Assembly: GCA_934725285.1 (NCBI GenBank)
Contig: CAKVBK010000105.1
Span: 1-5,599, forward strand
Length of the DNA stretch: 5,599 nt
Direction: 5' to 3'
DNA from: an uncultured Bacteroidales bacterium
GTDB lineage: Bacteria; Bacteroidota; Bacteroidia; Bacteroidales; UBA932
Below the pieces are notes generated by a model. That model saw only the letters and a list, made by a program, of their open reading frames with translations, did no database searches and was not told where the DNA came from. Position 1 is the first letter of the stretch. Every line of letters begins with the position of its first letter. Made by a program: the position numbers and the translations under genes. Shown one piece after another: positions 1 to 5,599 of the stretch.

Positions 1-510
1 TCAATCCTTGATCCTGAGCAGACAAAGTACTACTTCCTCTCAGGCTTCACCGCAAAACTGGCCGGAACAGAGCGCGGAATCACCGAGCCTACCCCTACCT
101 TCTCAGCTTGCTTCGGACAGGCATTCCTTGAGCTTCACCCTACAAAGTACGCTGAGGAACTCGTGAAGAAGATGAAGAAGAGCGGTGCAAAGGCTTATCT
201 CGTGAACACCGGTTGGAACGGAACCGGCAAGAGAATCTCCATCCGTGACACCCGTGGAATCATTGACGCCATCCTCGATCACAGCATCGACGCGGCTCCT
301 ACCAAAACGATTCCTTACTTCAACTTCGTGGTTCCTACAAAGCTTGAGGGCGTTGACACCCACATCCTCGATCCTCGCGACACCTACGCTGATCCTGCAC
401 AGTGGGAGGAGAAGGCAAAGGATCTCGCTGCAAGGTTCATCAAGAACTTTAAGAAGTACGAGTCCAACAGGGCCGGCAAGGCTCTTGTAAAGGCTGGTCC
501 TCAGCTCTAA
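1..510 (+). CDS. pckA: Phosphoenolpyruvate carboxykinase (ATP), C-terminal part, 5' end outside window
   Basis: The enzyme interconverts oxaloacetate plus ATP with PEP, CO2 and ADP in the cytoplasm. In fermenting Bacteroidota it commonly runs in the carboxylating direction toward succinate (family knowledge). Frame 1 is open from the window edge to a TAA and gives 169 residues. Visible motifs are [19 protein letters not shown] (about 21-39) and [12 protein letters not shown] (69-80), followed by the DTR triad at 83-85. R78 and T84 correspond by spacing to the adenine-nucleotide contacts R449 and T455 of the E. coli enzyme. That alignment implies about 371 missing N-terminal residues, which fits the usual length of about 540. 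The P-loop and the metal-binding residues lie in the missing part and cannot be checked. The stop is followed after 25 bp by a clear terminator, so pckA ends its transcript here. Many C-ending codons would suit a well-expressed gene. Identity is near certain. Confidence 0.96.
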   Translation, partial: SILDPEQTKYYFLSGFTAKLAGTERGITEPTPTFSACFGQAFLELHPTKYAEELVKKMKKSGAKAYLVNTGWNGTGKRISIRDTRGIIDAILDHSIDAAPTKTIPYFNFVVPTKLEGVDTHILDPRDTYADPAQWEEKAKDLAARFIKNFKKYESNRAGKALVKAGPQL

Positions 511-535
511 TCGACAACTTGTCATACACGAATAT

Positions 536-570
536 GGCCGGTCAGGGTTTCCTGACCGGCCTGTTTATTT
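536..570 (+). terminator. Rho-independent terminator of pckA
   Basis: A perfect 11-bp GC-rich stem (GGCCGGTCAGG at 536-546 with CCTGACCGGCC at 551-561) closes a 4-nt GTTT loop. It is followed by the T-rich tract TGTTTATTT. It starts 26 bp after the pckA stop. On the - strand the hairpin is followed by ATATTCGTG rather than a T run, so it should act mainly on pckA. Confidence 0.93.
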
Positions 571-598
571 GTACAGATGATAAGAAACAGGTTACACG

Positions 599-668
599 AG
601 ACAAAGGAATATTCCCTTCCGAATTATTCACGTTACAGAAATTGCGTAAAGGGAATATTCCTTTGTCT
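599..668. repeat. Perfect 20-bp inverted repeat with 30-nt spacer in convergent intergenic region
   Basis: Bases 599-618 are the exact reverse complement of 649-668, with an AT-rich spacer at 619-648. Each arm contains the perfect 10-bp palindrome GGAATATTCC (606-615 and 652-661). Because of this the arms also match as direct repeats: 603-618 and 649-664 agree at 14 of 16 positions, with palindrome centres 46 bp apart. A transcript from either strand could form a 20-bp stem. The stem is AT-rich and neither side has a proper T run: the - strand continues CGTGTAACCTGTTTC. A canonical intrinsic terminator is therefore not well supported. Alternatives are a Rho-assisted or processing hairpin ending the crcB transcript, a pair of protein-binding palindromes, or a remnant of a small transposable element. 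No target-site duplication is visible. Confidence 0.85.
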
Positions 669-679
669 ATTAGGTCAAT

Positions 680-706
680 GAGCCTGTGATTGCGGAGCCT
701 GCCGAA
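680..706. repeat. Short direct repeat GAGCCTG, possible dispersed intergenic element
   Basis: GAGCCTG occurs at 680-686 and again at 695-701, 15 bp apart. The second copy continues as CCGAAGC. The motif GAGCCTGCCGAAG resembles short interspersed intergenic repeats known from other bacteria with a similar CTTCGRCAGGCTC core, but the resemblance is from memory. It lies just downstream of crcB on the - strand and codes for nothing recognisable. It could be chance. Confidence 0.3.
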
Positions 707-731
707 GCATCAAAACGCAACGACACCTGAT

Positions 732-1112
732 TCAGAAAATCCTTGAGGCGAGGCTGCCAAGGTACAGGGATATCAAGCCGAGGGCCAAGCTCAGCACTGT
801 GTATAACAACGAACTGAAAAATTCTCCGCCTTGAAGCATTGACATATTCTCGTCCATAAATGTCGAGAATGTGGTGAAACCGCCGCAGAAGCCGACGGTC
901 AGGAACATAAGCATGTCCTGAGATATCGCAGCGTGGCGGGAGGCGATACCGTAGAACAGGCCGATCAGGAAACAGCCGGCGACATTGGCGGCCATTGTTC
1001 CGACAGGGAAAGTGGCGGCAGGGAACAATTTGCCGCAGCCGACTTTCACCAAATATCTTGCGATGCCCCCGAGGAAACTTCCTCCTCCTATAAATAGTAA
1101 TGTGCGCATCAT
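732..1112 (-). CDS. crcB: CrcB/Fluc-family fluoride ion channel
   Basis: This is a small membrane protein of 126 residues, a normal length for the family, which forms dual-topology dimers that export fluoride and keep cytoplasmic F- low. Four hydrophobic segments lie at about 4-24, 36-57, 66-87 and 98-122. Family signatures are GGGSFLGGIARY (9-20), the FPVGTMAANVAGCFLIG segment with N43, and GFCGGFTTFSTF (74-85). F82 and F85 fall at the positions of the pore phenylalanines described for Fluc channels, and G77-T80 lies in the region of the central sodium site. R19 matches the conserved arginine of helix 1. All key residues are present, so the gene looks functional. The first of two adjacent ATGs is preferred because AAGGAGA lies 8 nt upstream. 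The gene starts 3 bp after the HD-protein stop, so it is probably cotranscribed and perhaps translationally coupled. No fluoride riboswitch is seen in front of it or between the visible genes of the cluster. Confidence 0.95.
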   Translation of the reverse strand: MMRTLLFIGGGSFLGGIARYLVKVGCGKLFPAATFPVGTMAANVAGCFLIGLFYGIASRHAAISQDMLMFLTVGFCGGFTTFSTFMDENMSMLQGGEFFSSLLYTVLSLALGLISLYLGSLASRIF

Positions 1113-1115
1113 TTG

Positions 1116-1742
1116 CTACCTCTCCTTATCGTAAAAATCCTCGAATATATTCCTGAGCCGATCAGGGTTATGGATTATGTCGCGAAGCGCCTGCAGGCCA
1201 GCTGCGTTCCTTGATTCCGGAATGTATAGTTTAAGATAACCACAGTAGTCGTATTTCTCGGCAAGATGCTCAAGCATCCTCCGCCAGTGACCTTCCCTGT
1301 CCAACTCGGGATAGTGTTCAATGCCATACTGGACCGTGCGGCGCAGGATTCTCATCGGCTCTATGTCCCGGTCAGCCTCGGCGACAATCTTACCGTAAAT
1401 GCTTCTGGGCTCGCTTCCGTTTGAGGCACGGTGATCCTCTGCGGCTTGAGCTATCGTCTCGATCTGTTCAGGAGTGAACCATTTCCTCAAATTCGGATCC
1501 TCACGGATAATCCGACCGGAGGACAGGTGATGCTCTTCCCTGCCATCAACCAGACCAATGTCATGGAAAGCCGCGGCGGCATAGAGAACATTCTCGTCAA
1601 CGTCATAATAAACGGACATATCCATCGTCTCTTCGATCACCTTGCGGACGTGATCTTCCCTGTGCGCCTTGTCAAAAGCCGCATATCGGGGAATTATCTC
1701 GTCCTCGATATATTGCACAAGTCCATGATTCAGCATATTCAT
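1116..1742 (-). CDS. HD-domain metal-dependent phosphohydrolase, substrate unknown
   Basis: This is a soluble 208-residue protein with a single HD domain. The metal-ligand pattern reads H31 (REDHVRKV), H60-D61 (AAFHDIGL), H71/H72 (EEHHLSSG), H104 (AEDHRAS) and D124 (VAEADRD). This is the H...HD...H...H...D arrangement of HD hydrolases, and the length suits the small YedJ/YpgQ-like group, some members of which hydrolyse nucleotides. The substrate cannot be read from the sequence. There is no GYP extension, so it is not a cyclic-di-GMP phosphodiesterase of the HD-GYP type. There is also no RelA/SpoT synthetase domain. The C-terminal third (about 130-208) is charged and rich in aromatics, with no motif I recognise. 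The annotated ATG overlaps the phosphatase stop as ATGA. A second in-frame ATG (M3, 1734-1736) is better spaced, 9 nt, from the AAGGA at 1746-1750 and could be the real start. crcB follows after 3 bp. Confidence 0.85.
   Translation of the reverse strand: MNMLNHGLVQYIEDEIIPRYAAFDKAHREDHVRKVIEETMDMSVYYDVDENVLYAAAAFHDIGLVDGREEHHLSSGRIIREDPNLRKWFTPEQIETIAQAAEDHRASNGSEPRSIYGKIVAEADRDIEPMRILRRTVQYGIEHYPELDREGHWRRMLEHLAEKYDYCGYLKLYIPESRNAAGLQALRDIIHNPDRLRNIFEDFYDKER
1121..1127 (-). promoter_or_regulatory. Ribosome binding site of crcB
   Basis: Read on the - strand this is AAGGAGA, a strong Shine-Dalgarno match. It sits 8 nt before the first ATG (1110-1112) and inside the last codons of the upstream HD gene. 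It supports the first of the two tandem ATGs as the crcB start. It stands out because dsbD and the phosphatase gene lack a clear Shine-Dalgarno sequence. Confidence 0.75.
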
Positions 1743-2206
1743 AAGTCCTTACCGCACCCGCTGTCCTTCAATGACGCCAACAGTCCCTCGCAGCCCTCGG
1801 AGATGTCCCGGTAGGTTCTCTCGAAATCCCCTGTGTACCACGGGTCGGAAACGTCCGAAGCCTTGCCGGCATATTCCATCATCTTGTGGACCTTGGTCAT
1901 GTCAAGCGGACTGATTATGTGCGACAGGAGCCGCTGGTTAGAAGAGTCCATGATGACAATAACATCATATTCAGAGGCTTCCGCATCCGAAATGCGGTGG
2001 GCGTGATGCCGTGAGAACGGGATTCCATGAGCCTGCAGCGTCCGTTTAGCCGGCGGGTAGATGTCATTCCCTTCCTCCTCGTAAGACACAGCCGCCGAAT
2101 CGACACGCAAAGCCACACCGGCCTTCCGAGCCAAGTCTTTCATTATGAACTCTGCCATCGGACTCCGGCAGATGTTGCCGTGGCAGACAAAAAGCACACT
2201 CTTCAT
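1739..2206 (-). CDS. Low-molecular-weight protein tyrosine phosphatase
   Basis: This cytoplasmic enzyme removes phosphate from phosphotyrosine through a cysteinyl-phosphate intermediate. The protein has 155 residues, typical for the family. The P-loop lies near the N-terminus as VCHGNICRSP (7-16), with nucleophile C8 and phosphate-binding R14. The general acid is D121 in SDPWYTG (120-126). Both ends of the catalytic site are therefore intact. The conserved DSAAVS stretch (36-41) follows the first helix. Family members act on tyrosine kinases of polysaccharide export (Wzb/Etp type) or on stress regulators (YwlE/YfkJ type). No capsule or kinase gene is visible here, so the partner is unknown. 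A Bacteroidota LMW-PTP outside a capsule locus suggests a housekeeping role (inference). The start is 28 bp after the dsbD stop and has no clear Shine-Dalgarno sequence. The end overlaps the HD gene by ATGA, indicating translational coupling. Confidence 0.94.
   Translation of the reverse strand: MKSVLFVCHGNICRSPMAEFIMKDLARKAGVALRVDSAAVSYEEEGNDIYPPAKRTLQAHGIPFSRHHAHRISDAEASEYDVIVIMDSSNQRLLSHIISPLDMTKVHKMMEYAGKASDVSDPWYTGDFERTYRDISEGCEGLLASLKDSGCGKDL
1746..1750 (-). promoter_or_regulatory. Ribosome binding site of the HD-domain gene
   Basis: The - strand reads AAGGA inside the end of the phosphatase gene. It is only 3 nt from the overlapping ATG (1740-1742) but 9 nt from the ATG two codons later (1734-1736). 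The spacing therefore favours the later start, while the ATGA overlap favours coupling from the first. The two starts differ by only two residues. Confidence 0.5.
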
Positions 2207-2234
2207 ACAGTTATCGAAGTAACTACAATCAATA

Positions 2235-4355
2235 CTAATCAGAGAATTTCTCCAATCCCGAGTTCAAAAAAGAAATGAAGCCATCCACAGAAAGATTATA
2301 GCCACGGACCGGCACCATCTGGTTGCCATCCGAATCAAGAAGGGCATAGTTTGGTTGGGCGTTCACCCCGAATCGTGTGCGGGCAATATAGGAATTGACA
2401 CGACCTATCTCCTTCAAGATCTTGCCTTCCGGGGTGGTCAGCCATTCAGACTCATCGAGTCTGGTCTTGTCATCCACATAGAGAGCCACGAGGATATATT
2501 CATTTTTGAGAATATCCATGACCCTCGGGTCGCTCCAGACGCGCTGCTCCATCTCGCGGCAGTTGACGCAGCCGTGGCCGGTGATGTCCACAAAGACAGG
2601 TTTGTTCTGTGCTTTTGCGGCCTCGAGTCCTTCCTCCAGGGTAAAGTAGCCGGTGAGGCCGAGAGGCATCTTAAGGTCATATTTCTGGCCGTAGGATGAG
2701 ATGGCGGCTGAACCGGTCGCGGATCCTGCCGAAACGACATTTCCGGCTGCACCCGTATCGGCAAGCCCGGCTGCCGAAGCGGCAGGTGTGTCGGCGTAAT
2801 TGTAAACCACGAAATCCTGGGTCTCCAGTGGCGGAAGATACCCTGACAACGCCTTCAGCGGAGCGCCCCACATCCCCGGAATCATATAGACCACAAATGT
2901 GAACACGGCTATCGCAAGGCCAAGTCTCGGCACGGAGACATGCTCAACCGGATCGTCATTCTTGAAACGCAGCTTACCGAGAAGGTAGAAGCCGAGAAGC
3001 GAGAACGTGACGATCCATATTCCCAAATAGACCTCCCTGTCAAGAAGCCCCCAGTGATAGGTCTGGTCGGCGACGCTGAGGAACTTGAAACCGAGAGCGA
3101 CCTCGATGAACCCCAAGACGACCTTGACGCTGTTCAGCCACGAGCCGGACTTACCCTTCATCTTCTTAAGCAGCGACGGGAACATCGCAAGGATCGTGAA
3201 CGGCAGGGCGAAGGCGACGGAGAACGCCAACATAGTGACCATCGGGGTCCAGAACTCACCCTGAGTGGATTTGATCAGAACCGTGCCTACAATCGGCCCC
3301 GTGCATGAAAATGACACAAGCACAAGGGTCAGAGCCATGAAGAATATGCCGCCAAGCCCCTTCCCGCTTGATTTGGCGTCGCTTTTATTTGCGAGGCTGG
3401 ACGGGAGCTCGATCTCGAAAGCACCAAAGAAAGAAGCGGCGAAAACCATGAACACGATGAAGAATATCAAGTTCGGAAGCCAATGCGTAGCAAGCCAGTT
3501 GAATATGTCGGCGGTGACAGCGTTGCCTCCTATGATCCATGTCAAGCCGATGATGACACTGATCGGAACCGTGTAAAGAAGCACAATGAACAGGCCGTAG
3601 ACAAAGGCCTTGAAACGGCCCTCCGCGGCTGTCGTGGACTGTTTCATGAAAAACGACACTGTCATCGGTACCATCGGGAACACGCACGGGGTCATCAGCA
3701 TGGCGAATCCCCAAAGGATCGCCTCGATGATGAGGGCCCACAACGAGCCAGAGTCCTTTGTTGAATCATCTGAGGTGATGGAGGATGAACCGCCGGCCCG
3801 GATGGCATGGGAGCCAGCCAAAGAGACCGCTCCGTCCTCCTCCGAAGATATGGTCACAGTGGACGTGTCAGCGTTCCCTTTAGTCACAGGCGCGGCAGCC
3901 GTAGAGGATGCGGCGGACTTAAGTTCCACAGAAAATTCCCAGACCTCAGGCGCGGCGCAGAACTGGTCATTGCAGCCGCTCCATGAAACCTCTCCCGTCA
4001 CAGTAGCCTCGTTTGCTGTCAATTTAACCAACTGAGTAAGCGTCACCGAGTCAAAGAACACTTTCTCGCCTTTGAGATCCGTCGGCTTGGTGACCTGATT
4101 CAGATTGCCATCCAATGAATATTCAGGACTTTCCGCGAACTCGATGACAATCGGATTGTAAGGGTGGTCAATCGTGTAGATGTGCCATCCGTCCTCAATG
4201 CCGGCCTTGAAAGTCAACTCGAAAACATTGTCGGAAACAGCCTTGCTTGAGACAGACCACTTGGCGGTCGCCTCCGGGGCCTGTGCGAAAGAGGCCACGC
4301 TCCCGAGAAGGAGCGCAGCCACCAACGCCATAGCTTTCTTGAAAGTATGTGTCAT
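2235..4355 (-). CDS. dsbD: Thiol:disulfide interchange protein DsbD (three-domain)
   Basis: This inner-membrane protein carries electrons from cytoplasmic thioredoxin to periplasmic thiol proteins such as disulfide isomerases and cytochrome c maturation factors. It has 706 residues, somewhat longer than the E. coli protein of about 565. A signal peptide covers about 1-24 (KK, then a Leu/Ala-rich core ending SFA/Q). The periplasmic N-terminal domain (about 30-147) has a redox pair C128/C133 in SGCNDQFCAAP. A Ser/Ala/Thr-rich linker (148-200) leads to a membrane domain with about eight helices (205-495). Its cysteines C224 (TPCVFPMVPMTVSF) and C351 (SFSCTGPIVG) are the expected membrane redox pair. 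An Ala/Gly-rich linker (about 520-553) precedes a C-terminal thioredoxin-like domain with CVNC at 596-599. All six expected cysteines are present. The start is chosen because the signal peptide begins there. No Shine-Dalgarno sequence is visible in the 35 bp after rny. The long linkers explain much of the extra length. Confidence 0.95.
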   Translation of the reverse strand: MTHTFKKAMALVAALLLGSVASFAQAPEATAKWSVSSKAVSDNVFELTFKAGIEDGWHIYTIDHPYNPIVIEFAESPEYSLDGNLNQVTKPTDLKGEKVFFDSVTLTQLVKLTANEATVTGEVSWSGCNDQFCAAPEVWEFSVELKSAASSTAAAPVTKGNADTSTVTISSEEDGAVSLAGSHAIRAGGSSSITSDDSTKDSGSLWALIIEAILWGFAMLMTPCVFPMVPMTVSFFMKQSTTAAEGRFKAFVYGLFIVLLYTVPISVIIGLTWIIGGNAVTADIFNWLATHWLPNLIFFIVFMVFAASFFGAFEIELPSSLANKSDAKSSGKGLGGIFFMALTLVLVSFSCTGPIVGTVLIKSTQGEFWTPMVTMLAFSVAFALPFTILAMFPSLLKKMKGKSGSWLNSVKVVLGFIEVALGFKFLSVADQTYHWGLLDREVYLGIWIVTFSLLGFYLLGKLRFKNDDPVEHVSVPRLGLAIAVFTFVVYMIPGMWGAPLKALSGYLPPLETQDFVVYNYADTPAASAAGLADTGAAGNVVSAGSATGSAAISSYGQKYDLKMPLGLTGYFTLEEGLEAAKAQNKPVFVDITGHGCVNCREMEQRVWSDPRVMDILKNEYILVALYVDDKTRLDESEWLTTPEGKILKEIGRVNSYIARTRFGVNAQPNYALLDSDGNQMVPVRGYNLSVDGFISFLNSGLEKFSD

Positions 4356-4390
4356 AGCGTCAAAACATTTGCCGTTATATTCGTGGATTT

Positions 4391-5599
4391 TTATTTTGCA
4401 TATGCGACAGAGCGGGTCTCCCTGATCACAGTGATCTTGACCTGTCCTGGATAAGTCATCTCTTCCTGAATCTTCTGCGCGATGCCAGCCGAGAGCCTTC
4501 CGGCCTGATCATCACTTACCTCCTCAGCACCGACAATGACGCGGAGCTCACGGCCAGCCTGGATGGCATAACTCTTGGTTACTCCTGGATAGGCGGCGGC
4601 AAGATCCTCCATTCCCTTGAGTCTCTTGATGTAAGACTCGATGACCTCACGACGGGCACCTGGGCGGGCTCCGGAAATGGCGTCACCGATCATCACGATA
4701 GGAGAGATGATGGATGTCATTTCGATCTCCTCGTGGTGCGCGCCTATGGCGTTGCAGATCTCGGGTTTTTCCTTGTACTGTTCGGCCAGCTTCATACCAA
4801 GCAGGGCATGTGGAAGCTCCGGTTCCTCTTCGGAAACCTTTCCGATGTCATGAAGGAGACCCGCCCTCTTTGCCAGTTTCGGATTCAGGCCCAACTCAGC
4901 GGCCATGATGGCGCAGATGTTGGCGACCTCACGGGAGTGCTGCAGCAGATTCTGACCGTACGATGAACGGTACTTCATACGACCGATAAGCTTCACGAGC
5001 TCTATGTTAAGACCGTGTATACCAAGATCGATGCATGTTCTCTTACCAGTCTCAAGAATCTCATCCTCAAGCTGCTTCTGAACCTTTGCCACAACCTCCT
5101 CGATACGTGCGGGGTGGATTCGCCCGTCAACGACAAGCTGGTGCAGGGCAAGTCTTGCGACCTCTCTGCGGACCGGATCGAAGGCCGAAAGAAGAATGGC
5201 GTCAGGGGTGTCGTCAACAACGATCTCCACTCCAGTGGCGGCCTCAAGGGCACGGATGTTACGTCCCTCCCTTCCGATGATGCGCCCCTTGATCTCATCA
5301 TTCTCAATAGGAAATGTCGTCACGGCGTTCTCGATGGCCGTCTCCGTGGCTGTTCTCTGTATGGTGTTGATGACGATTCTTTTAGCCTCCTTGGAAGCAT
5401 TCAGACGAGCCTCGTCCATGGTGTCGTTGATATATGCCTGCGCCTCGGTCCGGGCTTCGGCTTTCATGTTCTCCATGAGGATGTTCTTCGCATCCTGAGC
5501 GCTCATCCCGGCGATTGTCTCAAGTTGCTTGTTGGCCTGGGCGCTCAGCCTTTCATATTCCTCAGTCTTCTTGGTGAGAGCCTCCTGCTGGGCCTGGAA
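4391..5599 (-). CDS. rny: Ribonuclease Y, N-terminus outside window
   Basis: RNase Y is a membrane-anchored endoribonuclease that starts mRNA decay. The frame stays open to the window edge, giving 402 visible residues. The ATG at 5504-5506 is internal, because the codons upstream of it ([20 protein letters not shown] and onward) continue the family's coiled coil into [12 protein letters not shown]. Against a usual length of about 510-520, roughly 110-120 residues are missing, including the membrane anchor and most of the coiled coil. In visible numbering, a KH domain carries [12 protein letters not shown] with the GREG loop at 109-112. The HD domain carries H221 (LLQHSREVA), H250-D251 (GLLHDIGK), H288/H289 (GAHHEE) and D306 ([16 protein letters not shown]). 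The C-terminal segment with [11 protein letters not shown] and [11 protein letters not shown] is typical. All catalytic features are present. dsbD starts 35 bp downstream and could be cotranscribed. The promoter is not in view. Confidence 0.96.
   Translation of the reverse strand, partial: FQAQQEALTKKTEEYERLSAQANKQLETIAGMSAQDAKNILMENMKAEARTEAQAYINDTMDEARLNASKEAKRIVINTIQRTATETAIENAVTTFPIENDEIKGRIIGREGRNIRALEAATGVEIVVDDTPDAILLSAFDPVRREVARLALHQLVVDGRIHPARIEEVVAKVQKQLEDEILETGKRTCIDLGIHGLNIELVKLIGRMKYRSSYGQNLLQHSREVANICAIMAAELGLNPKLAKRAGLLHDIGKVSEEEPELPHALLGMKLAEQYKEKPEICNAIGAHHEEIEMTSIISPIVMIGDAISGARPGARREVIESYIKRLKGMEDLAAAYPGVTKSYAIQAGRELRVIVGAEEVSDDQAGRLSAGIAQKIQEEMTYPGQVKITVIRETRSVAYAK

Noticed and set aside
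103..525. 140-residue open frame on the - strand opposite the pckA end
   Set aside because: It lies wholly antisense to well-conserved pckA sequence and runs across its stop. It shows no recognisable domain and no ribosome binding site, so it is a shadow of the codon bias of the real gene.
599..668. Invertible promoter (phase-variation switch) of the Bacteroides type
   Set aside because: The inverted repeats are suitable in length, but the spacer is only 30 nt. It holds no TAnnTTTG promoter element, and the site lies between convergent gene ends, where a promoter switch would have no gene to control.
1113..1115. Fluoride riboswitch controlling crcB
   Set aside because: There are only 3 bp between the HD gene and crcB. 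No intergenic gap in the visible cluster is long enough or shows the expected pseudoknot sequence. One upstream of rny, outside the window, cannot be excluded.
1431..1814. 127-residue open frame on the + strand across the HD and phosphatase genes
   Set aside because: It covers the junction of two clearly real - strand genes and has no family motif or ribosome binding site of note.
2207..2234. Small hairpin GTTACTTCGATAAC between dsbD and the phosphatase gene
   Set aside because: The stem is only 4 bp, with a mismatch next to the loop, and no T run follows, so it is too weak to call a terminator or attenuator.
3610..4035. 141-residue open frame on the + strand inside dsbD
   Set aside because: It is antisense to the signal-proximal and first membrane part of dsbD, whose - strand protein has all expected motifs. 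The + strand translation is low in structure and matches no family I know.
5504..5506. ATG as the start codon of rny
   Set aside because: The frame remains open upstream to the window edge and encodes typical RNase Y coiled-coil sequence leading into the ETIAG segment, so this methionine is internal.

Overview
The window looks like ordinary chromosomal DNA from a member of the Bacteroidota, probably a Bacteroidales gut or rumen lineage with moderately high GC. This assignment is an inference from three things. An ATP-dependent PEP carboxykinase sits next to a Bacteroidota-style three-domain DsbD. Two of the genes have no visible Shine-Dalgarno sequence. The DsbD signal peptide ends in a Ser-Phe-Ala/Gln type cleavage site. 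A genus cannot be named from this sequence alone.

Layout. Positions 1-510 (+ strand) are the last 169 codons of pckA, followed at once by a strong intrinsic terminator (536-570). A non-coding stretch of 221 bp (511-731) lies between convergent genes. It holds the terminator, a perfect 20-bp inverted repeat with a 30-nt spacer (599-668), and a short GAGCCTG direct repeat (680-701). Everything from 732 to the right edge is coded on the - strand and transcribed right to left: rny (RNase Y, 5' end beyond the window), dsbD (thiol:disulfide interchange), a low-molecular-weight protein tyrosine phosphatase, an HD-domain phosphohydrolase, and crcB (fluoride channel). Gaps between these five are 35 bp, 28 bp, a 4-bp ATGA overlap, and 3 bp. 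They could therefore form one transcription unit, and the last three are the most tightly coupled.

How the genes fit together. The functions are unrelated in a strict pathway sense: RNA turnover at the membrane, electron transfer to the cell envelope, phosphotyrosine removal, a metal-dependent phosphohydrolase of unknown substrate, and fluoride export. All are plausible housekeeping or stress functions. pckA belongs to central carbon metabolism and is a separate, convergently transcribed unit.

No previously undescribed multi-gene system is evident. The parts most worth a second look are the inverted repeat between pckA and crcB and the tight phosphatase-HD-crcB gene set.
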